DNA from: Caenibius sp.
Lineage (GTDB): Bacteria > Pseudomonadota > Alphaproteobacteria > Sphingomonadales > Sphingomonadaceae
Direction: 5' to 3'
Length of the DNA: 64,000 nt
NCBI GenBank assembly: GCA_030830695.1
Contig: JAURML010000026.1
Coordinates: forward strand, 84,372 to 148,371
In this document: piece after piece, positions 28,115 through 37,243 of the stretch
How positions within the stretch are numbered: the first letter of the stretch is position 1
Layout of the letters: the number at the start of each line of letters is the position of its first letter
Made by a program: the position numbers and the translations under genes
Notes under the pieces: generated by a model
What the model was told of the DNA's origin: nothing
Seen by the model: the letters and a program-made list of their open reading frames with translations, nothing else
The model's database searches: none

Positions 28115-28597
28115 GTTTTGGTCTCCAAATTCCAGTTCAGGATGGGTGCTATTGTTTAGACGAATTCATCACGATGGGCCATGACTGCCACCCGTTTGGA
28201 GACGCATAATAAGCCTAAATCCATAATCCCATTCCTCTCGCCACAACACTGCACTCTTTGATATAGAGTTGCAGGTATCAGCGGCTGCCGTCTCAACAAC
28301 CAGCCCTTCAAGCACTATCTGTGTGGCAAATGATTGCCCTCTAGGCAATTCATATATTGCTTTTCCTGCGCGAGGAATTCATTTCTGTCGACATGCTGGC
28401 CTTCAGAGTCGTGCAAGGGGGTGGACGCAATGAACTGCGAAGTCGGGCTTAACGAAGCTCTCAATACCCTTGTCATTCGTCACTATACGCGACAGACTAG
28501 GTTACATTCCCCGTCACTGGCTTTCCCTGCGGGCCAAAATTGCCAACGAAACGTCGCACCTGAATCCATAAACAGATAGCTGAATAGGAGACTCAAA
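28115..28597. other. Long intergenic region between divergent genes
   Basis: About 480 bases that should carry two divergent promoters. An open frame inside (28334-28579) gives a Cys/Ser-rich product without any family look, and I reject it. One short palindrome, ATTGCC-N5-GGCAAT (28332-28348), is a possible regulator site. The region is less GC-rich than its surroundings. It is larger than needed for promoters, so a small RNA is possible but not shown. Confidence 0.3.
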
Positions 28598-29737
28598 GTG
28601 AGCCAAGATCGAAAATCGCAAGAATACAACACTGTCGAAGGTGAGCATGGCCAGCAGGCGCTGGATCGGTACAAGCCGGTCAAGGTCGGTCTTCTGGGTG
28701 CAGACATGGGCGGAGCCTATCGCAAGATCTACCCACTGGCCTTCGAACGCGCCAAGCGGGAGGGCTGGTTGCCTCGAAATGTCGAACTGATCTACCGCGA
28801 AGAACATGGTTTGCCAACAGGTTCCGCCCAGCAAGCGATCGCGAATTTCGAAGCATTGGTGGATGAAGGGTGCATGGTGATTGCCGGCGCATATAGCTCG
28901 GACAATGCAATGTACATTGCACCTCTGGCCAAGAAGTACGAAATTCCGCTGATCAGCTGGGCCGGAACCGATCGTCTGCTCAACGAATGGACCTTCCGTC
29001 TCGGCAATGGCGATTGCGGCGGCGATCCGGCGCTCATGGTGCAGTGGTTAGTGCGCAAAGGGTACAAGCGCGCGGGCGTGATTTCGGAAATTTCCCCCAA
29101 CGGCGAAGAATACTTCATGGCCTTTCGACGGGAATGCATGCGTTGGGGCCTGGAAATCGGCGGACTGGAGCTTGTAGAACAAACGAGCTCGCGCATGGAA
29201 TACCACCTTGGCAACCTGAAAAATGCGGGCTGCGATGCCCTGGTCCACATGGGTTATGGCATGCACTTCGTGCATAACCTGTTCCGTCCGGCACTGGAGT
29301 CGCTAAACTGGGATCCGCCGCGCATCACCACCACGGCATTCATGTTCTACCTCGTCGGCTTCAGCCATTTCGAAGGTTGGGTCGGGGTTGACCAGTATTG
29401 CCCGGACAATCCCCGTGCAGCCGAATTCCTCGCTGAATACAAGGCCGCCTACAATGGCGAAGAACCGCCGCTTTGGCCCAATGCCATCCCGCTGCTGGCC
29501 TATGATACCTCGATGGTGATCGCCGAGGCCATGTTCCGCGCACCGATCCTCACGCGGGAAGGCCTGCGCAACGGGTTCGAACGCATCCGCTTCGTACCCT
29601 CGGCCACGGGTGGCCCGCGCACCCACATGGCGGGTGCCCCGGGCGATCACAATCTGTTCAAGGGAGACTGGCTGCTGCTGAGTGCGATCCGCAACGGCAA
29701 GCTGGAATTCGAAAGCCTCTACGAACCGGGCAGGTGA
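28598..29737 (+). CDS. Branched-chain-amino-acid-type solute-binding protein without signal peptide
   Basis: This 379-residue protein starts at GTG 28598 (AGGAG upstream). It has the type I periplasmic-binding fold of LivK-like proteins: VKVGLLGADMGGAYRKIYPL, NFEALVDEGCMVIAGAYSS, YEIPLISWAGTDRL, RAGVISEISPNGEEY and MEYHLGNLKNAGCDALVHMG. The N-terminus (MSQDRKSQEYNTVEG) is hydrophilic, so there is no Sec or Tat leader, and no ABC permease or ATPase gene is nearby. It may be a cytosolic ligand-binding or sensor protein. It is monocistronic and ends in a good terminator. Confidence 0.82.
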   Translation: MSQDRKSQEYNTVEGEHGQQALDRYKPVKVGLLGADMGGAYRKIYPLAFERAKREGWLPRNVELIYREEHGLPTGSAQQAIANFEALVDEGCMVIAGAYSSDNAMYIAPLAKKYEIPLISWAGTDRLLNEWTFRLGNGDCGGDPALMVQWLVRKGYKRAGVISEISPNGEEYFMAFRRECMRWGLEIGGLELVEQTSSRMEYHLGNLKNAGCDALVHMGYGMHFVHNLFRPALESLNWDPPRITTTAFMFYLVGFSHFEGWVGVDQYCPDNPRAAEFLAEYKAAYNGEEPPLWPNAIPLLAYDTSMVIAEAMFRAPILTREGLRNGFERIRFVPSATGGPRTHMAGAPGDHNLFKGDWLLLSAIRNGKLEFESLYEPGR

Positions 29738-29741
29738 TGCG

Positions 29742-29772
29742 AAAAGGGCTGGAGCAATGCTCCCGCCCTTTT
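29742..29772. terminator. Bidirectional intrinsic terminator
   Basis: AAAAGGGC, T, GGAGC (29742-29755) pairs with GCTCC, C, GCCCTTTT (29759-29772), with a 3-base loop and one mismatch. The run of T on one side and A on the other lets it stop transcription of both the binding-protein gene and the convergent CoA ligase. Confidence 0.85.
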
Positions 29773-29799
29773 TCCCTAATAACCCCGCAGCCTGGCCGA

Positions 29800-31335
29800 T
29801 CAGCCCTGCAGCCAATATTTGTCGCGAAGTTCCTTCTTCAGCAACTTGCCGGTGGGCGTCCGCGGCAGTTCATCCACGAAATCGACCGACCGTGGCGTCA
29901 GCTGCTTGCCTAGTTCGGCAGTCACCAACGCCATTAGTTGGGCCGCGAGAGCATCGCTGGGTTCCACCCCAGCCGCCAGCTGCACCACGGCCTTGACCTC
30001 TTCGCCAAGATCCTCGTTGGGTACCCCGATCACGGCCACGTCGGTAAGCGCCGGATGCATCGCGAGCACGTTCTCGATCTGCTGCGGATAGATATTAACA
30101 CCGCCCGAAATGATCATGAACGACTTACGATCAGTGAGGTAAAGGAAGCCATTTTCGTCAAGATACCCGATGTCGCCCACCGTGATCCAACCGGGGTGTG
30201 CGGGGTGTAGCGCCGCGTGGGTCTTGCCGTCGTCCTTGTGATATGAGAACGACTTGCCAGTAGGCGATTCCCCGTAGATCAAGCCCGGCTGGCCAGCGGG
30301 CAGTTCATTGCCGTCATCGTCGCAAATGTGAAATGGCGCGCCGAGCGAACGGCCGACGGATCCTGGGTGCTCCAACCATTCTTCGCTCGAAATTCGCGCA
30401 AATCCGGCAGATTCAGTGGAAGAATAATATTCGTAAATGACCGGTCCCCACCACTCGATCATCCTACGTTTCACCTCGACGGGGCAAGGCGCTGCAGAAT
30501 GAATTGCCATGCGCACGCTTGCAAGGTCATACTGGTCTCGTAATTCGGGATCCAGCTTGAGCATGCGAATGAACATGGCCGGCACGAACTGCGCATGCGT
30601 TACCCGATAGCGTTCAATCAATTGCAAGGCCATTTCAGCATCGAAGCGGTCCATTAGCACAACGGTTCCACCCACCTGCTGAACTGCGGTGGACCACCCT
30701 GATGGCGCGGCGTGATATAGCGGCGCGGGGCACAGGTAGACAGTGTCGCCATCGAGGCCGAAACCATTGATGATCGACGTTAATCCTGGAATTCCTTCCG
30801 AAATCGGACCTTCGGGCAAGGGGCGGATGATCCCTTTGGGCCGTCCGGTCGTGCCCGACGAATAGAGCATCACTGAACCGACCGACTCATCCGCAAGCGG
30901 GGTGAATGGTTGCCCTGACAGCGCCTGTTCATAATTGGCAAAGCCATCGATTTCGCCGGCGATCGCCAACTTGATCCCGCAAGCCGGCGTCACGCGTCCC
31001 AACTCTGCAGATTGCTCAAAATTAGCCGAAGCTATCAGCGCGATCGCATCACAGTCCTCGACAATATAAGCCGCTTCGCCAACGGCAAGGTGGTGATTGA
31101 TCGCAGTGAAATAGAGGCCCGAGCGCATGCAGGCCCAAATGATTTCGAAAAAGGCGACCTGATTGTCGAGAAAGCAAGCCAAGTGATCGCCGCGTTTCAC
31201 CCCTTGGGCGCGCAGATATTGCGCCAGCTGATTCGAACGGCGATCAAGCTCCGCATAGGTGAGCCCCTCACCGGTTGAGGGCCGCCACACGGCAACCTTG
31301 TCTGGCTGAAGCCGACTGTAAACACCAGGATACAT
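29800..31335 (-). CDS. Acyl-CoA synthetase (AMP-forming, ANL superfamily)
   Basis: This 511-residue ligase has the P-loop-like motif VMLYSSGTTGRPKGIIRP, the A5 region YEYYSSTESAG, the hinge TGDIGYLDENGFLYLTDR and the C-terminal catalytic Lys in PRTPTGKLLKKELR. It activates a carboxylic acid to its CoA thioester with ATP. It is the last gene of a TetR-headed minus-strand operon, after a crotonase and a fused acyl-CoA dehydrogenase, so it probably primes that beta-oxidation-like route. Chain or ring specificity is not readable. Confidence 0.9.
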   Translation of the reverse strand: MYPGVYSRLQPDKVAVWRPSTGEGLTYAELDRRSNQLAQYLRAQGVKRGDHLACFLDNQVAFFEIIWACMRSGLYFTAINHHLAVGEAAYIVEDCDAIALIASANFEQSAELGRVTPACGIKLAIAGEIDGFANYEQALSGQPFTPLADESVGSVMLYSSGTTGRPKGIIRPLPEGPISEGIPGLTSIINGFGLDGDTVYLCPAPLYHAAPSGWSTAVQQVGGTVVLMDRFDAEMALQLIERYRVTHAQFVPAMFIRMLKLDPELRDQYDLASVRMAIHSAAPCPVEVKRRMIEWWGPVIYEYYSSTESAGFARISSEEWLEHPGSVGRSLGAPFHICDDDGNELPAGQPGLIYGESPTGKSFSYHKDDGKTHAALHPAHPGWITVGDIGYLDENGFLYLTDRKSFMIISGGVNIYPQQIENVLAMHPALTDVAVIGVPNEDLGEEVKAVVQLAAGVEPSDALAAQLMALVTAELGKQLTPRSVDFVDELPRTPTGKLLKKELRDKYWLQG

Positions 31336-31363
31336 CGCTCTCTCCTTCGTCGCTGTGCGTCGA

Positions 31364-32161
31364 TCAGCTTTTGGACAGCCTGGCCTGCATCGCCTTCAGC
31401 AGCTCGGCGGATTCTTCTCCGGTTTGAAGCATACTTTGCGCCAGCCTTTCGATTTTCTTGGAATTGGAGGGATTCGATTCTGCAGCAAGGTCAATCGTCA
31501 GCTTGGCCATCGCGACCATCTCTGGAGGCTGGCTGGCGAGATGACTGCAAAATTCCATCACCGAGTCATCAAATGCATCGTCTTCGTAAAGCTCGTGGAT
31601 CAAGCCAATCGCAAGCGCTCTTTCGGCATCAATCGGGCGGTTGGCCATGATCGAATACTTCGCCCAGTGCGGTCCAACGAGATGGGTCAGCCGACTGACC
31701 CCGTTGGAAGCGGGAATCGCGCCTAGCTTGGCTTCAGGGAAGATATAACGCGCGCTACGTGCGGCTAGCCGGAAATCGCACGAAAGCGAAAGCTCGAGCC
31801 CGCCGCCGATACAGGTCGCGTGGTGTGCGACAACGAACGGTTTTTCGATCGCTTCCATTTCAGCATAGAGCGGCTGCATGCCACCGCCCATGACCGTGCG
31901 ATACCATTCGCGGATCGCTTTTGTGCTCTTCCCTGCGGGGGGTGACTGGCTACCGACCAGGTCTGCGCCCGCGCTGAAGAAGCGCCCGCTGGCCCGGATC
32001 AGGAAACAGCGCAGGTCATCGCGCCGGGCATATTCGGCGACCGCGGCGCGGATGCCCTCTACAATCTCTACATTCATCGCGTTGAGCTTTTCGGGGCGGT
32101 TGAGCCGCACCTGCACGATGGCCCCGATTTCTTCAACTAACAATGCCGATTCGCTGGTCAT
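31364..32161 (-). CDS. Enoyl-CoA hydratase/isomerase
   Basis: About 265 residues, a normal crotonase: VQVRLNRPEKLNAMNVEIVEG, FFSAGADLVGS (oxyanion), HHATCIGGGLELSLSCDFRL and FPEAKLGAIPASNGVSRL. I chose ATG 32161 because AAGGA lies seven bases upstream; an upstream TTG at 32176 has no site. It begins 16 bases after the fused acyl-CoA dehydrogenase and precedes the CoA ligase, so it is the natural hydratase for that operon. Confidence 0.88.
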   Translation of the reverse strand: MTSESALLVEEIGAIVQVRLNRPEKLNAMNVEIVEGIRAAVAEYARRDDLRCFLIRASGRFFSAGADLVGSQSPPAGKSTKAIREWYRTVMGGGMQPLYAEMEAIEKPFVVAHHATCIGGGLELSLSCDFRLAARSARYIFPEAKLGAIPASNGVSRLTHLVGPHWAKYSIMANRPIDAERALAIGLIHELYEDDAFDDSVMEFCSHLASQPPEMVAMAKLTIDLAAESNPSNSKKIERLAQSMLQTGEESAELLKAMQARLSKS

Positions 32162-32176
32162 GGCTGTCCTTCCCAA

Positions 32177-34369
32177 TCAGGCCCGGCTTCGTGGCAGGGC
32201 CAACCGTCGTTCTGCAACCATGCTACGCAGGACTTCGGACGTGCCGCCATAGATGCTGGTCGCGGTCGCATGGCGATAACTTTCTTCTACTAAGCCGATG
32301 CCAGTGCGTCCACGCACTAGCGAGGCCGGAGCGGTAAGATCGAGAAGATCAGCGCTGTCGGAAATAAAAGTTTCGGTGGTGAACACTTTTGATGCGGGAC
32401 CGTAGGCTTCGTCCGGCGCGCCTGCGCGGCTGGCATCAAGTACGCGGCGAGCTAACGCCTCGCCGATTTCGGCATGGGCCAGCACCCGCGCGAGGCGCGA
32501 AATCAGGTCGGCATCGTCCAGCCGCCCTTCCTCGCGCGCCCATTCAAGCACTTCGGTGATCATCCGGCGCTGGTTGCGGTGATAGGATGCGCCGCCCTGC
32601 TCCATCTGCAACGCCGCAGACATCACCCGGACACCACCATCGACCGGGCCAACCCGATAGTGATCGGGGATCCGGACATCGGAATAGAAAGTGGCGTTGG
32701 TCCGCTCGTCCATGAAGGTGTGCACGGGGTGAATTTCCACACCCGGCAGATCGAGTGGGACGAGGAACAGGGTCAACCCCTTGTGCTTGGGCAGATCGGG
32801 ATCGGTGCGCGTCAGCAGGAAGACATAGCTGGCCAAGTCCGCGCCCGAAGTGAACATCTTCTGGCCATTGATGACCCAGTCGTCGCCATCGCGGACGGCG
32901 CGGGTCTGGGCCCCGAACACGTCGGAGCCACAGCCGGGTTCGGTGTAGCCAAGGCTGGCGATGATTTCGCCTCGGCCCATGCGCGGCAGCACTTCCTGCT
33001 GCAGCTCCTCGCTGCCGAACTGCATCACCAGCTTGCCAATCATCCCGGTTACGCCCCGCGGCAGGGTGGTCCATTCGAACTCCTCCCACACACCAATGCT
33101 CGCCCGGTTGGCTTCGACATCCACATCGCGCCCGCCCCATTTGGTGGGCCAGTCCGGGAAAAGCAACCCGGCCTCGCCCAGCGCCTTGCTGACGCCCCAG
33201 TCGTGGCCCTCAAAGCTGTAATGCGCCTTGGCCCGCAGTTCCGGCGTCAGCACCCTGTCGAACAGCGCCCGGGTTTCATCGGCCAGGGCCAGAGCATGTT
33301 CAGGTGTAGAAAAATCCTCTTCCATCTGCCCGGCATCGGGCAGGCAGACCGTTTCGCCCAGAAAGGCCCGGCGGCCGGCGCGCAGCAGTTCGGCAGCCGG
33401 ATCGCCCAGCGGCATAGCCCAGGCCTTGGCGCGGCGATGATAGAGCTGGACATCATATTCGTTGGTCAGGCCATAACCACCGTAGGTGTGCAACGCATGG
33501 GCCACCGCCTTCGATGCCGTGCGGGCCGACCACCAGAAAGTGAGCGAGACATTCGCCGACGCCTGCGCGCTGCCTGCCGCCATGGCCTTGAGGGTGCGGG
33601 TGATCAGAAGGTCCGAACCATCAACCTCGATGATGTCGTTGGCCAGGGGATGCGAGATGCCCTGATAGGTACCGATGGGTACCCCGAACTGGATACGCTC
33701 ACAGGCATAGACAGAGGCCTGGACCAGCGCCTCGCGAGAAAGGCCATTAAGGGCCGAGGCGACTAACAGCTTCCATTCCTCCAGCCCGGCTTCGAACGCC
33801 GCCACAGCCGTCTCGCCGCTGGCAATCACGGTTCGGCGTCCCACCGCCGGATCGAACTGGCCGATCGCATTGCCGGCAAGCGTGGCAGGTGCGGCCAGCG
33901 GAGCGTCCAGCTCCACGAGCAGCAGGAAATCGCCGTCGCGGCACACGATGGCATCGGCCACCGCGCCACCGGGGACGAGCTGGGTGCGGCCATCGGCAAC
34001 GTCGTGCAGAGCGAGCGTCAGACGCTTTTCGCCGGCACCCAGTGCCGCAATCCATTGCGCCGCCACATCGCCACCCGCGGCGGCCAGCACCCCGGCTGCA
34101 GCAATTGCTTCGGCCAGCGGGGCAGAAGCAAGCCGCCGCCCTGCCTGCGCCATCATCAGGCAGGCATCGAGCAGTCGCATGCCGCCTCCGCCGAACGCCT
34201 CGGGCACGCGCATGATCGGGGCACCCAATTCAACCAGCGAACCCCACAACTGCGAATCAAAGCCCACGGGCTCCGCCGCGCGCACCCGCGCCGGCGTCGA
34301 TTCCGCCTCGAAGAAGCGTTCAAACATCTCTTGAATTGGCCGGCTATCTTCCGGAATCGTCCAGTTCAT
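32177..34369 (-). CDS. Fused two-domain acyl-CoA dehydrogenase (FadE34-like architecture)
   Basis: About 730 residues contain two acyl-CoA dehydrogenase modules in one chain. The first (residues about 1-340) ends with HTYGGYGLTNEYDVQLYHRR. The second (about 360-730) has SLGYTEPGCGSDVFGAQT for FAD/substrate binding and the C-terminal IYGGTSEVLRSMVAERRL. Fused alpha/beta forms such as FadE34 of Mycobacterium act on bulky steroid side chains, where heteromeric dehydrogenases bind one FAD per pair of subunits. I chose ATG 34369 (MNWTIPEDS); the open frame extends to 34414 without support. Cytosolic; substrate inferred only. Confidence 0.88.
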   Translation of the reverse strand: MNWTIPEDSRPIQEMFERFFEAESTPARVRAAEPVGFDSQLWGSLVELGAPIMRVPEAFGGGGMRLLDACLMMAQAGRRLASAPLAEAIAAAGVLAAAGGDVAAQWIAALGAGEKRLTLALHDVADGRTQLVPGGAVADAIVCRDGDFLLLVELDAPLAAPATLAGNAIGQFDPAVGRRTVIASGETAVAAFEAGLEEWKLLVASALNGLSREALVQASVYACERIQFGVPIGTYQGISHPLANDIIEVDGSDLLITRTLKAMAAGSAQASANVSLTFWWSARTASKAVAHALHTYGGYGLTNEYDVQLYHRRAKAWAMPLGDPAAELLRAGRRAFLGETVCLPDAGQMEEDFSTPEHALALADETRALFDRVLTPELRAKAHYSFEGHDWGVSKALGEAGLLFPDWPTKWGGRDVDVEANRASIGVWEEFEWTTLPRGVTGMIGKLVMQFGSEELQQEVLPRMGRGEIIASLGYTEPGCGSDVFGAQTRAVRDGDDWVINGQKMFTSGADLASYVFLLTRTDPDLPKHKGLTLFLVPLDLPGVEIHPVHTFMDERTNATFYSDVRIPDHYRVGPVDGGVRVMSAALQMEQGGASYHRNQRRMITEVLEWAREEGRLDDADLISRLARVLAHAEIGEALARRVLDASRAGAPDEAYGPASKVFTTETFISDSADLLDLTAPASLVRGRTGIGLVEESYRHATATSIYGGTSEVLRSMVAERRLALPRSRA

Positions 34370-34427
34370 CACATAGTTCCCAAATCGCGGCCCGCAGCCC
34401 AAAATTGGCTGCAAGGCAAGGCAGTTA

Positions 34428-34829
34428 TCAGGTCAGCAGGGTGGTGTCGTTTCTACGGATCAACCAGCCCGCGCCTTTGCGCACCAGCTGGACATCGCAC
34501 AGCGCCATGCAGACGAATGAGCCACCGGACTTCCACATGCTCACATTGTTGTAATAGCGGGCCCGCACTTCATCGCGGCTGCCCTCGGCATAGTCGCAGT
34601 GGAGGTTGCCATAGTGGTGGCGCATCTTGCCCTGCGAAAGGTTGAACTGATTGCGCGGAACTGTTTTCAACGCTTCGTGGCCGACCAGTGGCTCGGGCGT
34701 GACGCCGGTGAACACCCCGTCTTCCAGCCACAGCGCTGACCAGGCATCCTCCTCGTTGCTGTCAACCAGCCAGCAATAACGACCAAGAAAGTCGCTGATC
34801 GAAACATAATCGTCGGTTGTGACGGGCAT
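34428..34829 (-). CDS. SnoaL/NTF2-like small protein
   Basis: This 133-residue protein starts at ATG 34829 (MPVTTDDYVSISDFLGRY), fixed by a perfect AAGGAGG. The frame runs open much further upstream but that part is noise. The cone-shaped NTF2-like fold is indicated by YCWLVDSNEEDAWSALWLED, KMRHHYGNLHCDYAEGS and GWLIRRNDTTLL. Such proteins include steroid isomerases, polyketide cyclases and dioxygenase beta subunits. It is the second gene after TetR, so it is probably part of the same acyl-CoA pathway, perhaps as an isomerase or hydratase. Confidence 0.82.
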   Translation of the reverse strand: MPVTTDDYVSISDFLGRYCWLVDSNEEDAWSALWLEDGVFTGVTPEPLVGHEALKTVPRNQFNLSQGKMRHHYGNLHCDYAEGSRDEVRARYYNNVSMWKSGGSFVCMALCDVQLVRKGAGWLIRRNDTTLLT

Positions 34830-34998
34830 TGCTGGCCTCCTTGTCCAGAAAGAAAAAACTCTCCTGCTGCGCGTTCCTATATTGAGGTAATCCAATTGCG
34901 TCCAGCATGCTATTGCGGCGAGCTGGAAAATTGCGCGGCGCACTAATATATGAGCGGTTTGAAGGGTAATCCGCAGCGCTTTGCTACGGAAGCTGGAT

Positions 34999-35628
34999 TC
35001 AGACGCCAGCAATAACGGCGCCAAAAAGATTAGCCATTGAACGAATGGAATCGTCCATGTCTGGGCTGAACGACGGGTAAAGTTTGAGAACCATCACAGT
35101 AGCCTGACGCTCCAGCGCGGTGATCAGCCAGGCCGCTGTAGATTCCGGGCTACACGGCAAGCCACCAGGCACCGGTGGGTTACCGATCTGGAGCGCCAAA
35201 TGCGATATCAGCTTGCTGGTGGCGGCAATCCGCAACTTGACAAAGCGCTCGTCCCCCTGGTCGGCAAGGCGGTTGCGAGCTCTAAGCGCCGGGGCATTGA
35301 CTTTCCAATAATCGAAATAAGCTCGAACAAAAACCTCAGATCGAGCAAAACGCTCCTCCCGAGACCAAGGATCATCAAGCAGGGCAATGAGGCCATCGAG
35401 CTTCTCGCCCGTCATCCGCACCAGCGCCTCAATCGCTTCGCCAACATCCCCGAAGTAAAGATAGAAAGTCGGTGAAGTGATGCCGGCTTCGCGCGCCAAC
35501 GCTGCAAGAGTTGGGGGGACGCCACGATTCGCGCGCAACAGGCTGTCGGTAGCTTCGAGAATGCGCGCCCGTGTTTCGTTTCCTTTCTGGCCCAGTACCT
35601 GCCCCGACTTGTTCAGCTTTTTAGTCAT
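34999..35628 (-). CDS. TetR-family transcriptional regulator
   Basis: This 209-residue regulator starts at ATG 35628 (MTKKLNKSGQVLGQKGNE). The N-terminal TetR DNA-binding domain reads RARILEATDSLLRANRGVPP then LAREAGITSPTFYLYFG. It heads the minus-strand operon of SnoaL, fused acyl-CoA dehydrogenase, crotonase and ligase, and faces a divergent amidohydrolase gene. The simplest reading is that it controls both sides; the ligand is probably an acyl-CoA, as for KstR-like regulators. Confidence 0.87.
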   Translation of the reverse strand: MTKKLNKSGQVLGQKGNETRARILEATDSLLRANRGVPPTLAALAREAGITSPTFYLYFGDVGEAIEALVRMTGEKLDGLIALLDDPWSREERFARSEVFVRAYFDYWKVNAPALRARNRLADQGDERFVKLRIAATSKLISHLALQIGNPPVPGGLPCSPESTAAWLITALERQATVMVLKLYPSFSPDMDDSIRSMANLFGAVIAGV

Positions 35629-35803
35629 AAAGGTTGATCTCGCATTCACGCTTCACTGGTGCCAACATGGCGTCACCTTACATAGCCGCTGCAGCTAGGC
35701 AAGCCAGCAGGGCCAGAACAGGCTTTACTTTTCGCTTCTGCCTTAGTAGAAACCTAATACCATTCATTTTTTCTAAAAATGCCGAGAAAAGGAGAGAAAC
35801 GTG

Positions 35804-37102
35804 ATGAAAATGGAAGACATGATTCTCGTCAGCGTCGATGATCACCTAGTCGAGCCGCCTGACATGTTCGAGAAAGTGCTGAGCAAGAAGGACCTTGAAA
35901 CCGCCCCCCGCGTTATCCGCGAAAACGGACAGGACGTCTGGGTCTATGGTGATCGCCGGTTCACCAACATTGCGATGAACGCAGTGGTTGGTCGCCCGCC
36001 CGAGGAATATGGTTTCGAGCCGACCTCCTTCGGCGGCATGCGCCAAGGCTGCTGGGATGTTGACGAACGGATCAAGGACATGAACGCCAACGGCATCCTC
36101 GGATCGCTGTGCTTCGGTTCGTTCTGCGCGATCGACGGTGCCGGTTTCCTGCGCCACGCTGACAAGGCAGAGGCTCTGACTCACCTGAAGGCCTACAACG
36201 ATTGGCACATCGATCACTGGTGCGGCGCCTATCCGGGCCGCTTCATCCCGGTCGCGCTGGTGCCGCTGTGGGATGTGCAGGAGATCGTCAAGGAAATCGA
36301 GCGGGTCGCCGCCAAAGGCTGCTATTCCATCACCTTCCCGGACAATCCTGCGACCAAGGGCCTGCCCTCTATCCACAACCCCTATTGGGAACCGATGTGG
36401 CAGGCTTGCGCGGCTAACGACATCATGATCAACTGCCACATCGGTACCGGCAATGCTCCTCCGCACCCCTCGGCGGAATCGCCGATCGAGGTCTGGACCA
36501 TCACCTTCCCGATAGCGATCGCCATCGCCGCGGCTGACTGGCTTCACCTCGATGCGATGAAGCGCTTGCCGCTGAAGATGGCGCTGACCGAAGGCGGTAT
36601 CGGCTGGATTCCCTATCTGACCGAGCGTGCGGACTTCACCAACTTCCGCCACGGTGCGTGGACCAATTCCAGCTTCGGCGGCAAGCTGCCGAGCGAGGTC
36701 TTCCGCGAACACATTTATACTTGCTTCGTGGACGACAAGTTTGGCCTCGAAAACCTCGACAAGGTGGGCGAGGACAACGTGTTCTACGAATGCGATTATC
36801 CGCATTCGGATTCGGTCTGGCCCGAAAGCCCCGAATTCCTGCATCGCTCGGTTGTTGAAGCTGGCCTGACCGACCTGCAGATCGATAAGATCACGCACCT
36901 GAACGCCATGCGGGCGATGAACTACAGCCCGTTCGATCACTTCAAGCGCGAAGATTGCACCGTGGGTGCGCTGCGTCGAAAGGCAGTAGAACAGGGTGTC
37001 GATACTTCGCCGATCTATGTCGACGGCGCGGCCAAGCCGCTTGCCGATGGCGAGGAAAAGCGTGTCGTCACTTCGGCTGACGTGATGAAATTGTTCGCCT
37101 GA
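35804..37102 (+). CDS. Amidohydrolase (amidohydrolase 2 family, ACMSD-like)
   Basis: This 432-residue TIM-barrel hydrolase has an N-terminal VSVDDHLVEPPDMFEKV, where DDH takes the place of the classical HxH. INCHIGTGNAPPHPS and LTEGGIGWIPYLTERAD follow, then the metal Asp in YECDYPHSDSVWPES. Proteins of this subgroup are decarboxylases or C-C hydrolases and recur in polycyclic degradation clusters. The start may be ATG 35804 or the adjoining GTG 35801; one GGAG serves both. It is divergent from TetR, and ends in a strong hairpin. Confidence 0.87.
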   Translation: MKMEDMILVSVDDHLVEPPDMFEKVLSKKDLETAPRVIRENGQDVWVYGDRRFTNIAMNAVVGRPPEEYGFEPTSFGGMRQGCWDVDERIKDMNANGILGSLCFGSFCAIDGAGFLRHADKAEALTHLKAYNDWHIDHWCGAYPGRFIPVALVPLWDVQEIVKEIERVAAKGCYSITFPDNPATKGLPSIHNPYWEPMWQACAANDIMINCHIGTGNAPPHPSAESPIEVWTITFPIAIAIAAADWLHLDAMKRLPLKMALTEGGIGWIPYLTERADFTNFRHGAWTNSSFGGKLPSEVFREHIYTCFVDDKFGLENLDKVGEDNVFYECDYPHSDSVWPESPEFLHRSVVEAGLTDLQIDKITHLNAMRAMNYSPFDHFKREDCTVGALRRKAVEQGVDTSPIYVDGAAKPLADGEEKRVVTSADVMKLFA

Positions 37103-37114
37103 TCGAACATTGGA

Positions 37115-37145
37115 CCGGGGGGGCTAGGCCAGCCTGCCCCCCCGG
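37115..37145 (+). terminator. Strong intrinsic terminator-like hairpin
   Basis: CCGGGGGGGC (37115-37124) and GCCCCCCCGG (37136-37145) form a perfect 10-pair stem. Inside the loop AGGC and GCCT could extend it. ATTTC follows. It lies 12 bases after the amidohydrolase stop and faces the convergent Rieske gene. Confidence 0.75.
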
Positions 37146-37243
37146 ATTTCAATAGGTCTGACCAGATCTCTGTCGATCGGAGCTCAGATAAAAAGTAACG
37201 CGGGTGCCGGTGCGCCGCCTCTATCTCCAGCCATCAGCGCAAA

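Noticed and set aside
28334-28579. Plus-strand frame in the spacer before the binding-protein gene
   Set aside because: Cys/Ser-rich product without motif or ribosome site.
32474-33766. 430-codon plus-strand frame opposite the fused acyl-CoA dehydrogenase
   Set aside because: Same artefact of codon bias; the minus-strand protein has full family motifs.
35640-35690. Possible operator GGTG..CACC between TetR and the amidohydrolase
   Set aside because: The arms are only four bases and the inner bases are not symmetric about the same centre; too weak to call.
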